NCBI GenBank assembly: GCA_905479615.1
Contig: CAJQNH010000006.1
Span: 1-6,357, forward strand
Direction of reading: 5' to 3'
Length of the DNA stretch: 6,357 nucleotides
DNA from: an uncultured Eudoraea sp.
Lineage (GTDB): Bacteria; Bacteroidota; Bacteroidia; Flavobacteriales; Flavobacteriaceae
The position numbers and the translations under genes were made by a program. The notes below the pieces were generated by a model. That model saw only the letters and a program-made list of their open reading frames with translations. It did not search any database and was not told where the DNA came from. Below, piece after piece: positions 1 to 5,904 of this stretch; the first letter of the stretch is position 1, and each line of letters opens with the position of its first letter.

Positions 1-539
1 ACTACGTTGTATCCGGCAACTTTAAAAAGATTGGCTACTATTCTGGCAGAAGTTGTTTTGCCTGCAGACATGGAAGTCCCTACAAATAGGACCACGGGTG
101 TAATAAATGGGATTGGCTCAACTGATTCCACAAAATCGTTCATGGTAAGTTTTTTACCATTTCTGAATACATGGCCTGTATAATTTACTTCCATCATATT
201 TGGCAAAAAAATAGATTTTGAGGTTAATTTTCCCATAAGTCCAGCTCCGGTTAAAACATGCATCTTAAGATCGGCATTAACTTTGCGCCATGTCCCTGTC
301 GCTTCAAGAGTTGCATAACGCTCCCCCAATGCACCTACGATTGATTCTCCTCCAATTACTCCCCGCATTCTGCCTGTGGTAAGCTCTAAATTTAGTGTGT
401 TACTTCCTGGGTCCAGAATCTTACTAACAACATAATCACCAGTTTCCCATTGATCCCTATCAAGTTTTTCTACATTGAATTCGATTTCAGCCAAATCGGA
501 AATTCTGGTGAGTGATGTATAAATGAATTGATGGTTCAT
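1..539 (-). CDS. P-loop NTPase-like protein, possibly DUF1611-related, 3' part outside window
   Basis: This is the N-terminal 179 residues of a protein that runs off the left edge of the window. I translated it from the ATG at 537-539. Residues 1-145 form a domain I do not recognise, containing the glycine-rich stretches TTGRMRGVIGGESIVGALGER (about 54-74) and LTGAGLMGK (96-104). A hydrophobic strand, PVVLFVGTS, then leads into a Walker A-like loop, GTSMSAGKTT (154-163), which suggests nucleotide binding or phosphoryl transfer. The loop and its setting recall the C-terminal P-loop domain of the DUF1611/DgcN family, but the N-terminal part does not obviously match that family. The start codon overlaps the stop of the M20 gene as ATGA, so the two are probably translationally coupled. 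It is the last visible gene of a three-gene operon. The P-loop is fairly secure; substrate and reaction are unknown. Confidence 0.72.
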   Translation of the reverse strand, partial: MNHQFIYTSLTRISDLAEIEFNVEKLDRDQWETGDYVVSKILDPGSNTLNLELTTGRMRGVIGGESIVGALGERYATLEATGTWRKVNADLKMHVLTGAGLMGKLTSKSIFLPNMMEVNYTGHVFRNGKKLTMNDFVESVEPIPFITPVVLFVGTSMSAGKTTSARIVANLFKVAGYNV

Positions 540-1711
540 GTTTTTTCATTTAAAGGTTCTAATAATAACAAGAGCATTAAAAGGGTTGTCCTTTCAATCA
601 ACTTGTTTTGTAAAATATACTCGTGCGCTGCATGTGCGCCATCTCCTGGGGTTCCAAGTCCATCCAGAGTTGCGGTATAAAGACTGGTTGTATTGGCATC
701 TGAACCTCCCCCGGAAGTTGCTTCTTCCAGATCCAGTCCTAATTGTTGTCCTTGTTTTTTTGCCATTTTCCATAAAAGCTGATTACGGGGAGTTTTTTCC
801 ATTGGTGGTCTGCCTATACCCCCTTCAATTTCCATTACAACATCTTTATGTATTGGCTTTAGGGCTTTTATTTTTTTTGTAATCACATCCCCATCTGCTT
901 CTCTAAGAACTCTAACATCAATAACAGCTTTACTTAAAGGTGCAATTACATTGGGTGAGATGCCCCCTTCGATCATTCCTATATTTACAGAGATCCCTTT
1001 ATCCAGATCATTCATAGCGTAAAGCCTCTGTACCTGCTGGGATAATTCTACTATGGCACTAACGCCTTTGGCAGGATCTAATCCGGCATGCGCTGCCTTG
1101 CCGCGAACGGTAATAGTAAAACGCCCTAATCCTTTTCTTGCTGTTTTTAATTTTCCATTCAATCCTAAAGGGGGTTCCAAAACATAGGCCCGGTTTGCAA
1201 GTTTTGCCAATCTTTTAAGCGCATTAGTAGACTCTCTGCTTCCTATTTCTTCATCAGAATTTATAAATACTACAGGTTCCACTTTTGGTGTTAAGTTCAT
1301 CTCCCTGATCGCCATTAGGGCAAAAACCATCTGGGTAATACCAGCTTTCATATCATAAACACCAGGCCCTTTTATCTTACCTTTAATGTAAGTTAGGGGC
1401 ATTTTATCTATTGTCCCTAAGGGCCAAACGGTATCGCAATGACCTATCAATAGCTGAAGGGGTAAATGTTTCTTTCTATTTTTGGGTCTTGCGTACAAGT
1501 AGCCGCCGGTGTTTTTACCGGACATGTGAATTGCCAAATAACCCATCGCAGTAAATCTATCTCTTAAATATGCTAATATTTGGTGCTGGGAATTAATCTT
1601 GTCCGAGGGGGATTCAATACTAACCAATTCATTTAAAAAGAGAATCATTTGTTCTTTATTAGTCAAAAGATACTCCTTGGCATGGGCCGCTATGTTCTCC
1701 TGGCTTTTCAT
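536..1711 (-). CDS. M20 family metallopeptidase, carboxypeptidase G2-like
   Basis: This predicted cytoplasmic di-zinc hydrolase has 391 residues, the normal M20A length. The metal and catalytic set is complete and in family order: H91 and D93 in GHCDTVW, the bridging D120 in GVYDMKAG, the E154-E155 pair in NSDEEIG (base plus ligand), E179 in VLEPP, and H363 near the C-terminus in DGAHAAHEYI. The lid/dimerisation domain lies at about 188-305, with H208 in GKAAHAG, followed by SGGGSDAN (333-340). This pattern matches glutamate carboxypeptidase G2-type enzymes, which remove a C-terminal amino acid, often glutamate, from peptides or N-acyl conjugates; ArgE/DapE-type deacylases are close relatives. 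No signal peptide is seen. Its ATG overlaps the upstream flavin-protein stop and its stop overlaps the downstream P-loop gene start, both as ATGA, which implies tightly matched expression. The family call is firm; the substrate is not known. Confidence 0.93.
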   Translation of the reverse strand: MKSQENIAAHAKEYLLTNKEQMILFLNELVSIESPSDKINSQHQILAYLRDRFTAMGYLAIHMSGKNTGGYLYARPKNRKKHLPLQLLIGHCDTVWPLGTIDKMPLTYIKGKIKGPGVYDMKAGITQMVFALMAIREMNLTPKVEPVVFINSDEEIGSRESTNALKRLAKLANRAYVLEPPLGLNGKLKTARKGLGRFTITVRGKAAHAGLDPAKGVSAIVELSQQVQRLYAMNDLDKGISVNIGMIEGGISPNVIAPLSKAVIDVRVLREADGDVITKKIKALKPIHKDVVMEIEGGIGRPPMEKTPRNQLLWKMAKKQGQQLGLDLEEATSGGGSDANTTSLYTATLDGLGTPGDGAHAAHEYILQNKLIERTTLLMLLLLLEPLNEKT

Positions 1712-2319
1712 CTCTTAAAATTTTTTGGGAAGGGGAAGTCATATGTTTCAGTGATCTTAGCAAACCTGCCAGGGCCAATATATACAAGTAAAGGGTTTTT
1801 TAAAATTTGATCCTGCTCATCCATCTCCGAAACTTTCATATAATTTCTATGGGCATAAGCAGCTTTAATTTTTCCAGTTATAATACTATAATCATCAAAG
1901 CCATCAATAATTTTATGCAATCCACACTCCAAATAAAAATAGGCGTCTGCTACTATGGGTGCATCCATTGAGGGTGCCTTTAAAATAGGCAAGGCATTAA
2001 CTATGCTCTCTGATTTGGAAATACAATCCCTTCGCGGACTGGCGCTCAAAGAAGTTGTGATTATTTGGTCGGGTGTTGGAAAGCTAACCGTGAATCCGCC
2101 TGTAGCCAAAACATTGCTAAACGTATTGTGTCTTAGGGTACAGACAAATCCAAAATAATTGCCGAAACCCAAGGGCATGGCCATATGTTTTGGTGCAAGA
2201 TCATAACCTTGATTTTCCTTCGTCCCAATTACAACCAAAGGAGCTACAGTGAAAATTTGATCCCAGATTGAAGTTAAATTGTCCAGGAGTACATATTTAT
2301 CTTGTTGTAATGTGTTCAT
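1708..2319 (-). CDS. Flavin reductase-like, FMN-binding split-barrel protein
   Basis: This 203-residue protein has the length and features of the flavin reductase-like split-barrel family, which binds FMN and can reduce flavins or act on small molecules. Residues 22-60 (FTVAPLVVIGTKENQGYDLAPKHMAMPLGFGNYFGFVC) match the N-terminal strand, loop and strand in which family members display an 'N/DLAP' flavin-contacting turn. HNTFSNVLATGGFTVSFP (64-81) is the 'T..NI..tg.F.vN.p' segment. ECGLHKII (131-138) and SIITGKIKAAYAHRNY (145-160) are the later barrel strands. It is the first gene of the minus-strand operon; its stop overlaps the ATG of the M20 gene. The ATG at 2317-2319 lies about 23 nt below the predicted transcription start. 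Whether it is a true NAD(P)H:flavin reductase or an FMN-dependent enzyme acting with the next two genes cannot be told. Confidence 0.85.
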   Translation of the reverse strand: MNTLQQDKYVLLDNLTSIWDQIFTVAPLVVIGTKENQGYDLAPKHMAMPLGFGNYFGFVCTLRHNTFSNVLATGGFTVSFPTPDQIITTSLSASPRRDCISKSESIVNALPILKAPSMDAPIVADAYFYLECGLHKIIDGFDDYSIITGKIKAAYAHRNYMKVSEMDEQDQILKNPLLVYIGPGRFAKITETYDFPFPKNFKR

Positions 2320-2347
2320 AAGAGATGATTTGAAGGGTACTATCCCT

Positions 2348-2354
2348 AAAATTA
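2348..2354 (-). promoter_or_regulatory. -7 promoter box for the flavin/M20/P-loop operon
   Basis: Read on the minus strand, TAATTTT begins exactly 22 nt downstream of the palindromic operator at 2377-2390. It fits the Bacteroidota -7 consensus TAnnTTTG except for the last base. The implied transcription start is near 2342, 23 nt before the ATG of the flavin-type gene. The identical spacing seen at four other promoters in the window is the main support. Confidence 0.62.
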
Positions 2355-2376
2355 CAATTCAAATAATAAGCAAGTA

Positions 2377-2390
2377 ATGACCATGGTCAT
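2377..2390. promoter_or_regulatory. Perfect palindromic operator, Crp/Fnr-type spacing, shared by divergent promoters
   Basis: ATGACCATGGTCAT is a perfect 14-bp palindrome in the 115-bp gap between two divergent operons. Two ATGAC half-sites are separated by 4 bp, the spacing of FNR boxes (TTGAT-N4-ATCAA), with the conserved G-A and T-C at the same places. A TAnnTT box lies 22 nt away on each side, which puts the operator centre near -41.5 for both genes, the class II activator position. A single dimer could therefore drive both operons. The family of the regulator is inferred from the site alone. Confidence 0.72.
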
Positions 2391-2412
2391 TGTTAAAATT
2401 CCTTTATCTAAA

Positions 2413-2419
2413 TACTTTC
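2413..2419 (+). promoter_or_regulatory. -7 promoter box for the M50 protease gene
   Basis: TACTTTC begins 22 nt after the operator at 2377-2390 and fits the Bacteroidota TAnnTTTG box except for C in place of G. The implied transcription start is near 2425, only about 10 nt before the ATG at 2435. This excludes the in-frame TTG at 2390, which overlaps the operator. Confidence 0.62.
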
Positions 2420-2434
2420 ATAAAAACCCAAGGG

Positions 2435-3532
2435 ATGAAAGGTATATTAAAACTTGGAAAAATTGCCGGAATTAGAATTGAGGTGCATTGGACCTTTACA
2501 CTTTTATTGATATGGGTAGTCTTTCTTGATATTCAACGCGGCGGAACAATGAATACCGCCTTGATGAATATTATCTTAATCTTGTTGCTCTTTCTTTGCG
2601 TAATACTGCATGAATTAGGACATGCCCTAACTGCGAGGAGATTTAATATAGGCACCAAAAAAATTACATTGTTACCCATTGGGGGGGTGGCATCTTTAGA
2701 AAAAATGCCTGAAAAGCCAGGGCAGGAATTGATTGTAGCTTTAGCGGGGCCTGCAGTAAATGTATTAATTGCATTACTACTATTTCTGGTCGTACCCATG
2801 AAAAATTATTTTGGTTTGGATGCCGATAGTTTGGTGCTTTTACTTTCAGCGCCAACTTTAGAAACACTTTTATTCTATCTTTTTATAGCTAATGTAATGC
2901 TGGTAGTTTTTAATTTAATTCCAGCTTTTCCTATGGATGGGGGCCGCGTTTTACGGGCTTTGCTGGCATTTACCATGGATAGGGCCAGAGCTACCCAAAT
3001 AGCCGCCGGATTGGGGCAGGCTTTAGCTGTAATTTTTTTCATGCTGGGTCTGTTTTTCAATCCCTTTCTGATATTAATTGCGCTCTTCATTTATATAGCT
3101 GCCTATGGTGAAAATCAAATGGTCAAACAGAAATCCCTGGTAGAAGGACATTTTGTAAAGGAAGCCTTGTTGACTAATATTACGCTACTACATCCCGAAA
3201 ATAGTCTTGAAGATGTTTTTGATATAATATTAGCCGGTACCGAAAAAGATTTTGTAGTTACAGAAGATGGGGAAATAGTTGGCATTTTAAATCATAAAGA
3301 CATACTGAAAAATGCTCAAAATGGTTCAATAAAAGTGAGGACAATTATGAACACAAAATATAATACTATGAGCGCCATGGATGAGTTAAAAGAATTCTTT
3401 GCTATGATCAACAAAGAGCAGCAGCGTTTCTTTCCTGTTACAGACAAAACCAACAAACTAATTGGTGCAATTGATGTAAATAACGTAAGTGAATTTCTTG
3501 TGCTTAAGACAAATTTGCATCCAAAATCATGA
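2435..3532 (+). CDS. Site-2 protease (M50) with C-terminal CBS domains
   Basis: This 365-residue inner-membrane zinc protease is predicted to cut membrane-embedded substrates. The catalytic HELGH (H59, E60, H63) sits in transmembrane segment two (about 41-66), and the third zinc ligand is D168 in NLIPAFPMDGG (160-170). Further hydrophobic segments lie at about 18-33, 98-121, 143-165 and 186-223. Residues 248-295 and 301-355 form two CBS repeats (LLHPENSLEDVFDII, IVGILNHKDIL, LIGAIDVNNV), which in this family are a cytoplasmic module that may sense adenine nucleotides. I chose the ATG at 2435 because MKGILKLGKIAGIRIEVHW is the usual family N-terminus; an upstream in-frame TTG lies inside the operator and ahead of the predicted transcript start. 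The baeRF gene follows after 72 bp on the same strand with no clear terminator between, so readthrough is likely. The substrate is unknown; cleavage of an anti-sigma factor or another membrane protein is possible. Confidence 0.93.
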   Translation: MKGILKLGKIAGIRIEVHWTFTLLLIWVVFLDIQRGGTMNTALMNIILILLLFLCVILHELGHALTARRFNIGTKKITLLPIGGVASLEKMPEKPGQELIVALAGPAVNVLIALLLFLVVPMKNYFGLDADSLVLLLSAPTLETLLFYLFIANVMLVVFNLIPAFPMDGGRVLRALLAFTMDRARATQIAAGLGQALAVIFFMLGLFFNPFLILIALFIYIAAYGENQMVKQKSLVEGHFVKEALLTNITLLHPENSLEDVFDIILAGTEKDFVVTEDGEIVGILNHKDILKNAQNGSIKVRTIMNTKYNTMSAMDELKEFFAMINKEQQRFFPVTDKTNKLIGAIDVNNVSEFLVLKTNLHPKS

Positions 3533-3547
3533 ATTAATTTAACTCGC

Positions 3548-3590
3548 CTGATCCTTGTCATTTCGGACTTCAGCTTGATTTAATAAATTG
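3548..3590 (+). promoter_or_regulatory. Internal operator and promoter for the baeRF gene
   Basis: CTGATCCTTGTCAT (3548-3561) is a one-sidedly weaker copy of the ATGAY-N4-GTCAT operator, with C replacing the first A. It is followed after exactly 22 nt by TAAATTG (3584-3590), a TAnnTTG box. The implied start is near 3596, leaving about 9 nt before the ATG at 3605. This would let the baeRF gene be transcribed under the same regulator, alone or together with the upstream protease gene. The degenerate half-site makes it weaker evidence than the others, but the spacing is exact. Confidence 0.58.
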
Positions 3591-3604
3591 AGAAAAATTA
3601 GATC

Positions 3605-4777
3605 ATGATTAAGTTTTTAGCAAACGCATTTACAAAAAAAGCTTTTGAACAGCTAGCTGTAATAAGGAATCAGCATTGCGTTTCTATTTATTTACCAATG
3701 TATAAAAAAGGTAAAGAACAGAATGAAGGCCTAGGGCAATCTAATTTAAAATCTTGTCTGAAAAAAGTACATGCGGTATTAGTTGAATATGGGTATCATG
3801 AAACTAAAATAAATTCATATCTAGAACCAATCCGCAATCTTATTTTCGATTTAAGTTTCTGGAGAAATCCCTCAGAAGGTCTGGCAATATTTTTAGATAG
3901 AGATCTCGGATTCAGGTATTATAAATTACCTTTCCCCTTTGACATAAAAACCTATGTTGCCGATCATTTTTATTTAATGCCGTTACTTCCCTTGTTTCAC
4001 AACAACGGTATTTACTATCTTCTGGAATTAAGCCGCGACTATGTGAAATTATATAAGGGTTCCAGAAATAATTTCCGGAAACTTCAAATTAATAAAATAA
4101 TTCCCAAACAGTTAGAAGAAGTTGTGGGTTATGATTTTGAGCAAAAGATGTTACAAAACAGAACAGTCCATATGATGTATCCGGCCGGGTCATTTCATGG
4201 CCAGGGAGAAGGAAAGGAAGATCAAAAAAAAGAACTGATTAGCTTCTTTAGACAAGTAAATCAAAGTGTTACTGAAATGCTATCAAATAAAAAGGCTCCA
4301 TTGATTTTAGCATGTACCGATGAATTGTACCCTATTTACAAGAAAATCAATCCACACTATAATTTATGGGATACTAATCTAAGTGGTGATCCTGAATTTA
4401 AAGGCACGAACGAGTTGCACAAAGATTCCTGGGGTCTCGTTCAATATTATTTTGAAACTACAAAGCGTGTAAAACTGGCAAAATTTATCGCCAAAATCCA
4501 TACTTCAAAAACTTCCTATCGCCCCTCGGAAATTTTTACGGCAGCTGTCAAAGGAAAAATAGATACGCTCTTTGTGCAGCAAAAAGAAGATGTTTTTGGC
4601 ACCTATAACAGCGCTAAGGGATGCTTAATTATTGATTCCCTTAAAGAAATTCGAAATATCTCTTTATTAAATATGGCTTCCACATATACTTTTCTGCAAG
4701 GTGGAAATGTCTACTTTCTGGAAGCCGAAGAAATGCCTGTTAAAAACAGTCCTATGAATGCCTTGTTTAGGTTTTGA
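3605..4777 (+). CDS. baeRF-type protein (bacterial archaeo-eukaryotic release factor-like)
   Basis: This 390-residue soluble protein has the layout of the baeRF family 3/7 proteins, which are bacterial relatives of eRF1/Pelota predicted to act on the ribosome in rescue or stress-time translation control. Recognisable stretches are the N-terminal VSIYLPMYKKGKEQNEG (26-42), SFWRNPSEGLAIFL (84-97), FYLMPLLPLF (122-131), YPAGSFHGQGEGKEDQKKELISFFRQVNQSV (192-222), APLILACTDELYPIYKKIN (231-249) and the C-terminal TYTFLQGGNVYFLEAEEMP (360-378), consistent with an L7Ae-like last domain. The glycine-rich FHGQGEG loop (197-203) is the candidate counterpart of the eRF1 GGQ loop, although that equivalence is inferred. 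It lies 72 bp after the M50 gene and also appears to have its own regulated promoter. It converges on the universal stress gene across a 96-bp gap. No transmembrane segment or signal peptide is seen. The family is fairly certain; a biochemical activity is not. Confidence 0.82.
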   Translation: MIKFLANAFTKKAFEQLAVIRNQHCVSIYLPMYKKGKEQNEGLGQSNLKSCLKKVHAVLVEYGYHETKINSYLEPIRNLIFDLSFWRNPSEGLAIFLDRDLGFRYYKLPFPFDIKTYVADHFYLMPLLPLFHNNGIYYLLELSRDYVKLYKGSRNNFRKLQINKIIPKQLEEVVGYDFEQKMLQNRTVHMMYPAGSFHGQGEGKEDQKKELISFFRQVNQSVTEMLSNKKAPLILACTDELYPIYKKINPHYNLWDTNLSGDPEFKGTNELHKDSWGLVQYYFETTKRVKLAKFIAKIHTSKTSYRPSEIFTAAVKGKIDTLFVQQKEDVFGTYNSAKGCLIIDSLKEIRNISLLNMASTYTFLQGGNVYFLEAEEMPVKNSPMNALFRF

Positions 4778-4818
4778 CAGACCAAATGTTTAGAATTGAT
4801 TCTCCGCTAACCTTTTTT

Positions 4819-4845
4819 GAGAAGTATTGCCTATACTTTTCTTTT
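4819..4845 (+). terminator. Possible weak intrinsic terminator after the baeRF gene
   Basis: Between the convergent baeRF and universal stress genes, GAGAAGTAT (4819-4827) can pair with ATACTTTTC (4833-4841) around a 5-nt loop. This gives a 9-bp stem with one G-T wobble, followed by TTTT (4842-4845). It sits about 40 nt past the baeRF stop. The stem is AT-rich and the T run is short, so termination is plausible rather than strong. Confidence 0.35.
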
Positions 4846-4873
4846 ATAAGATTAATAAGAAGATGCTGCGTGG

Positions 4874-5734
4874 TCAATGATCATGAATCTCCAATACTGT
4901 TTTTTGATAGCTTAACAACGGAACAAGTCGCTCCAATTTCATGCGTTTTACCAAATCAAAATGCCAAAGATTCGGAATTAAGGCACGACCCTCTCTTTCC
5001 AGCATTACAAGAATATCTGCATCTACCTCCTTTAAATAGTCTTTTAAGGTGCTCAAAATATCATCTGATAATCTAAATTCAAAACTGATCTTTTCATAAG
5101 TAACCTTTTCTTTAAGCATTTCCTTAAACCAAAGCATTTGATCTTCGGCAGCATATTCTTTTTTGGTTGAAACATGAATTAATTTAATTTCGGTATTGAA
5201 AGCTGATGCAAACTCAGTAATCTTTTCAATAGCCGGGACATCTGCCTCTTCAAAGGCCGTTGCGTATACAATAGTATTTATTTCCGTAATCCTCGCATTT
5301 TGAGGAACAGACAGTACAGGCACAGAGGATTTTTCTATCAATGCAGTCGCTGTGCTGCCAATAATCAGGTCTTTTATAATATTACTTCCGGTCATCCCAA
5401 CTACTATCAGATCCGCCTTTATTTCTTCAGCCTTTCCCATAATCCCATCTGACTCAATACTATTCTCAACTACAGAAATAACAGGGCTCTCACCATTATC
5501 TTTCATATTTAAGTGCTTCCAGCAAAATGCATCCAGTTTTTCCCGGTGATTATTAAAGGCTGCTTCCTCTAAACGGGCATACGCCAAACTGACTGTACTA
5601 ATAAAAGTAGCTGAAATATCAAACACATGAACAACATGAAGCTCGGCTTTTAGTTTTTTACGAAACACATTGGCCAACTTTAGTGCTGAAATTGAATTAT
5701 CCGAATAATCCGCGGCACAGAGTATAGTTTTCAT
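4874..5734 (-). CDS. Universal stress protein, tandem UspA domains with degenerate second domain
   Basis: This 286-residue cytoplasmic protein is built of two UspA folds. The first (1-145) begins with MKTILCAADYSDNSISAL, which holds the usual early Asp, and ends with the full ATP-binding signature G-x2-G-x9-G-S at G113, G116, G126 and S127 (VVGMTGSNIIKDLIIGST), followed by VPVLSVP. The second (about 152-277) starts with INTIVYATAFEEAD and ends with ERLVPLLSYQ, but has no glycine signature: EREGRALIPNLWHFDLVKRMKLE takes its place, so ATP binding there is unlikely. Such uneven tandem proteins are common in Bacteroidota. I chose the ATG at 5732-5734 because it begins the conserved strand and lies below the predicted transcript start near 5765; the upstream in-frame TTG at 5767 would lie outside the message. 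The biochemical target is unknown; the family takes part in survival of energy, oxygen and growth-arrest stress. Confidence 0.92.
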   Translation of the reverse strand: MKTILCAADYSDNSISALKLANVFRKKLKAELHVVHVFDISATFISTVSLAYARLEEAAFNNHREKLDAFCWKHLNMKDNGESPVISVVENSIESDGIMGKAEEIKADLIVVGMTGSNIIKDLIIGSTATALIEKSSVPVLSVPQNARITEINTIVYATAFEEADVPAIEKITEFASAFNTEIKLIHVSTKKEYAAEDQMLWFKEMLKEKVTYEKISFEFRLSDDILSTLKDYLKEVDADILVMLEREGRALIPNLWHFDLVKRMKLERLVPLLSYQKTVLEIHDH

Positions 5735-5770
5735 AGGATATGCATTTAGAATTAATTGAAATAACAAGAT

Positions 5771-5813
5771 GAATCTATCAAAAAGAAAAACAACTAAAAA
5801 TGACCTAAGTCAT
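5771..5813 (-). promoter_or_regulatory. Operator and promoter of the universal stress protein gene
   Basis: The inverted repeat ATGACCTAAGTCAT (5800-5813, plus-strand reading) has perfect 5-bp arms. On the minus strand a -7 box TAGATTC (5777 down to 5771) begins exactly 22 nt beyond it. This predicts a start near 5765, about 30 nt before the ATG at 5734. The same operator has no TA-box at that distance on the plus strand, so it appears dedicated to this gene. Confidence 0.68.
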
Positions 5814-5834
5814 ATCCTGTAAGAAAACCACTAT

Positions 5835-5877
5835 ATGATAATTGTCATTTTTACAAATGATGAAATGGACTAATTTT
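5835..5877 (+). promoter_or_regulatory. Operator and promoter of the ArsC-like gene
   Basis: ATGATAATTGTCAT (5835-5848) differs from a perfect repeat by one transition (ATGAT instead of ATGAC). TAATTTT (5871-5877) begins exactly 22 nt after it. The implied start is near 5883, about 22 nt before the ATG at 5905. On the minus strand there is no TA-box at the matching distance, so this copy points only rightward. Its centre is 35 bp from the centre of the neighbouring operator. Confidence 0.65.
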
Positions 5878-5904
5878 ATCTTAAACTCAATAAAAATCAA
5901 TCTA

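Noticed and set aside
538..882. Plus-strand open frame of 114 codons opposite the M20 gene
   Set aside because: It is fully antisense to a well-supported metallopeptidase gene and looks like a by-product of its codon pattern. The same applies to the frames opposite or within the flavin-type, M50 and universal stress genes.
2390..2434. Extended start of the M50 gene at an in-frame TTG (2390)
   Set aside because: The TTG overlaps the palindromic operator and lies upstream of the predicted transcript start near 2425; the added 15 residues do not fit the family N-terminus.
3533..3604. Search for a terminator between the M50 and baeRF genes
   Set aside because: No stable stem with a T run was found; the gap is better explained by the internal operator and promoter.
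4774..5076. Open frame of 100 codons on the plus strand starting at a TTG that overlaps the baeRF stop
   Set aside because: Most of it is antisense to the 3' end of the universal stress gene, and its translation shows no recognisable domain.
5735..5767. Extended start of the universal stress gene at an in-frame TTG (5767)
   Set aside because: It lies just upstream of the predicted transcript start, and the UspA fold begins directly at the ATG at 5734.
5842..5904. Extended start of the ArsC-like gene at an in-frame TTG (5842)
   Set aside because: The codon is inside the operator at 5835-5848 and the extension contains the -7 box; the ArsC-like fold starts after the ATG at 5905.
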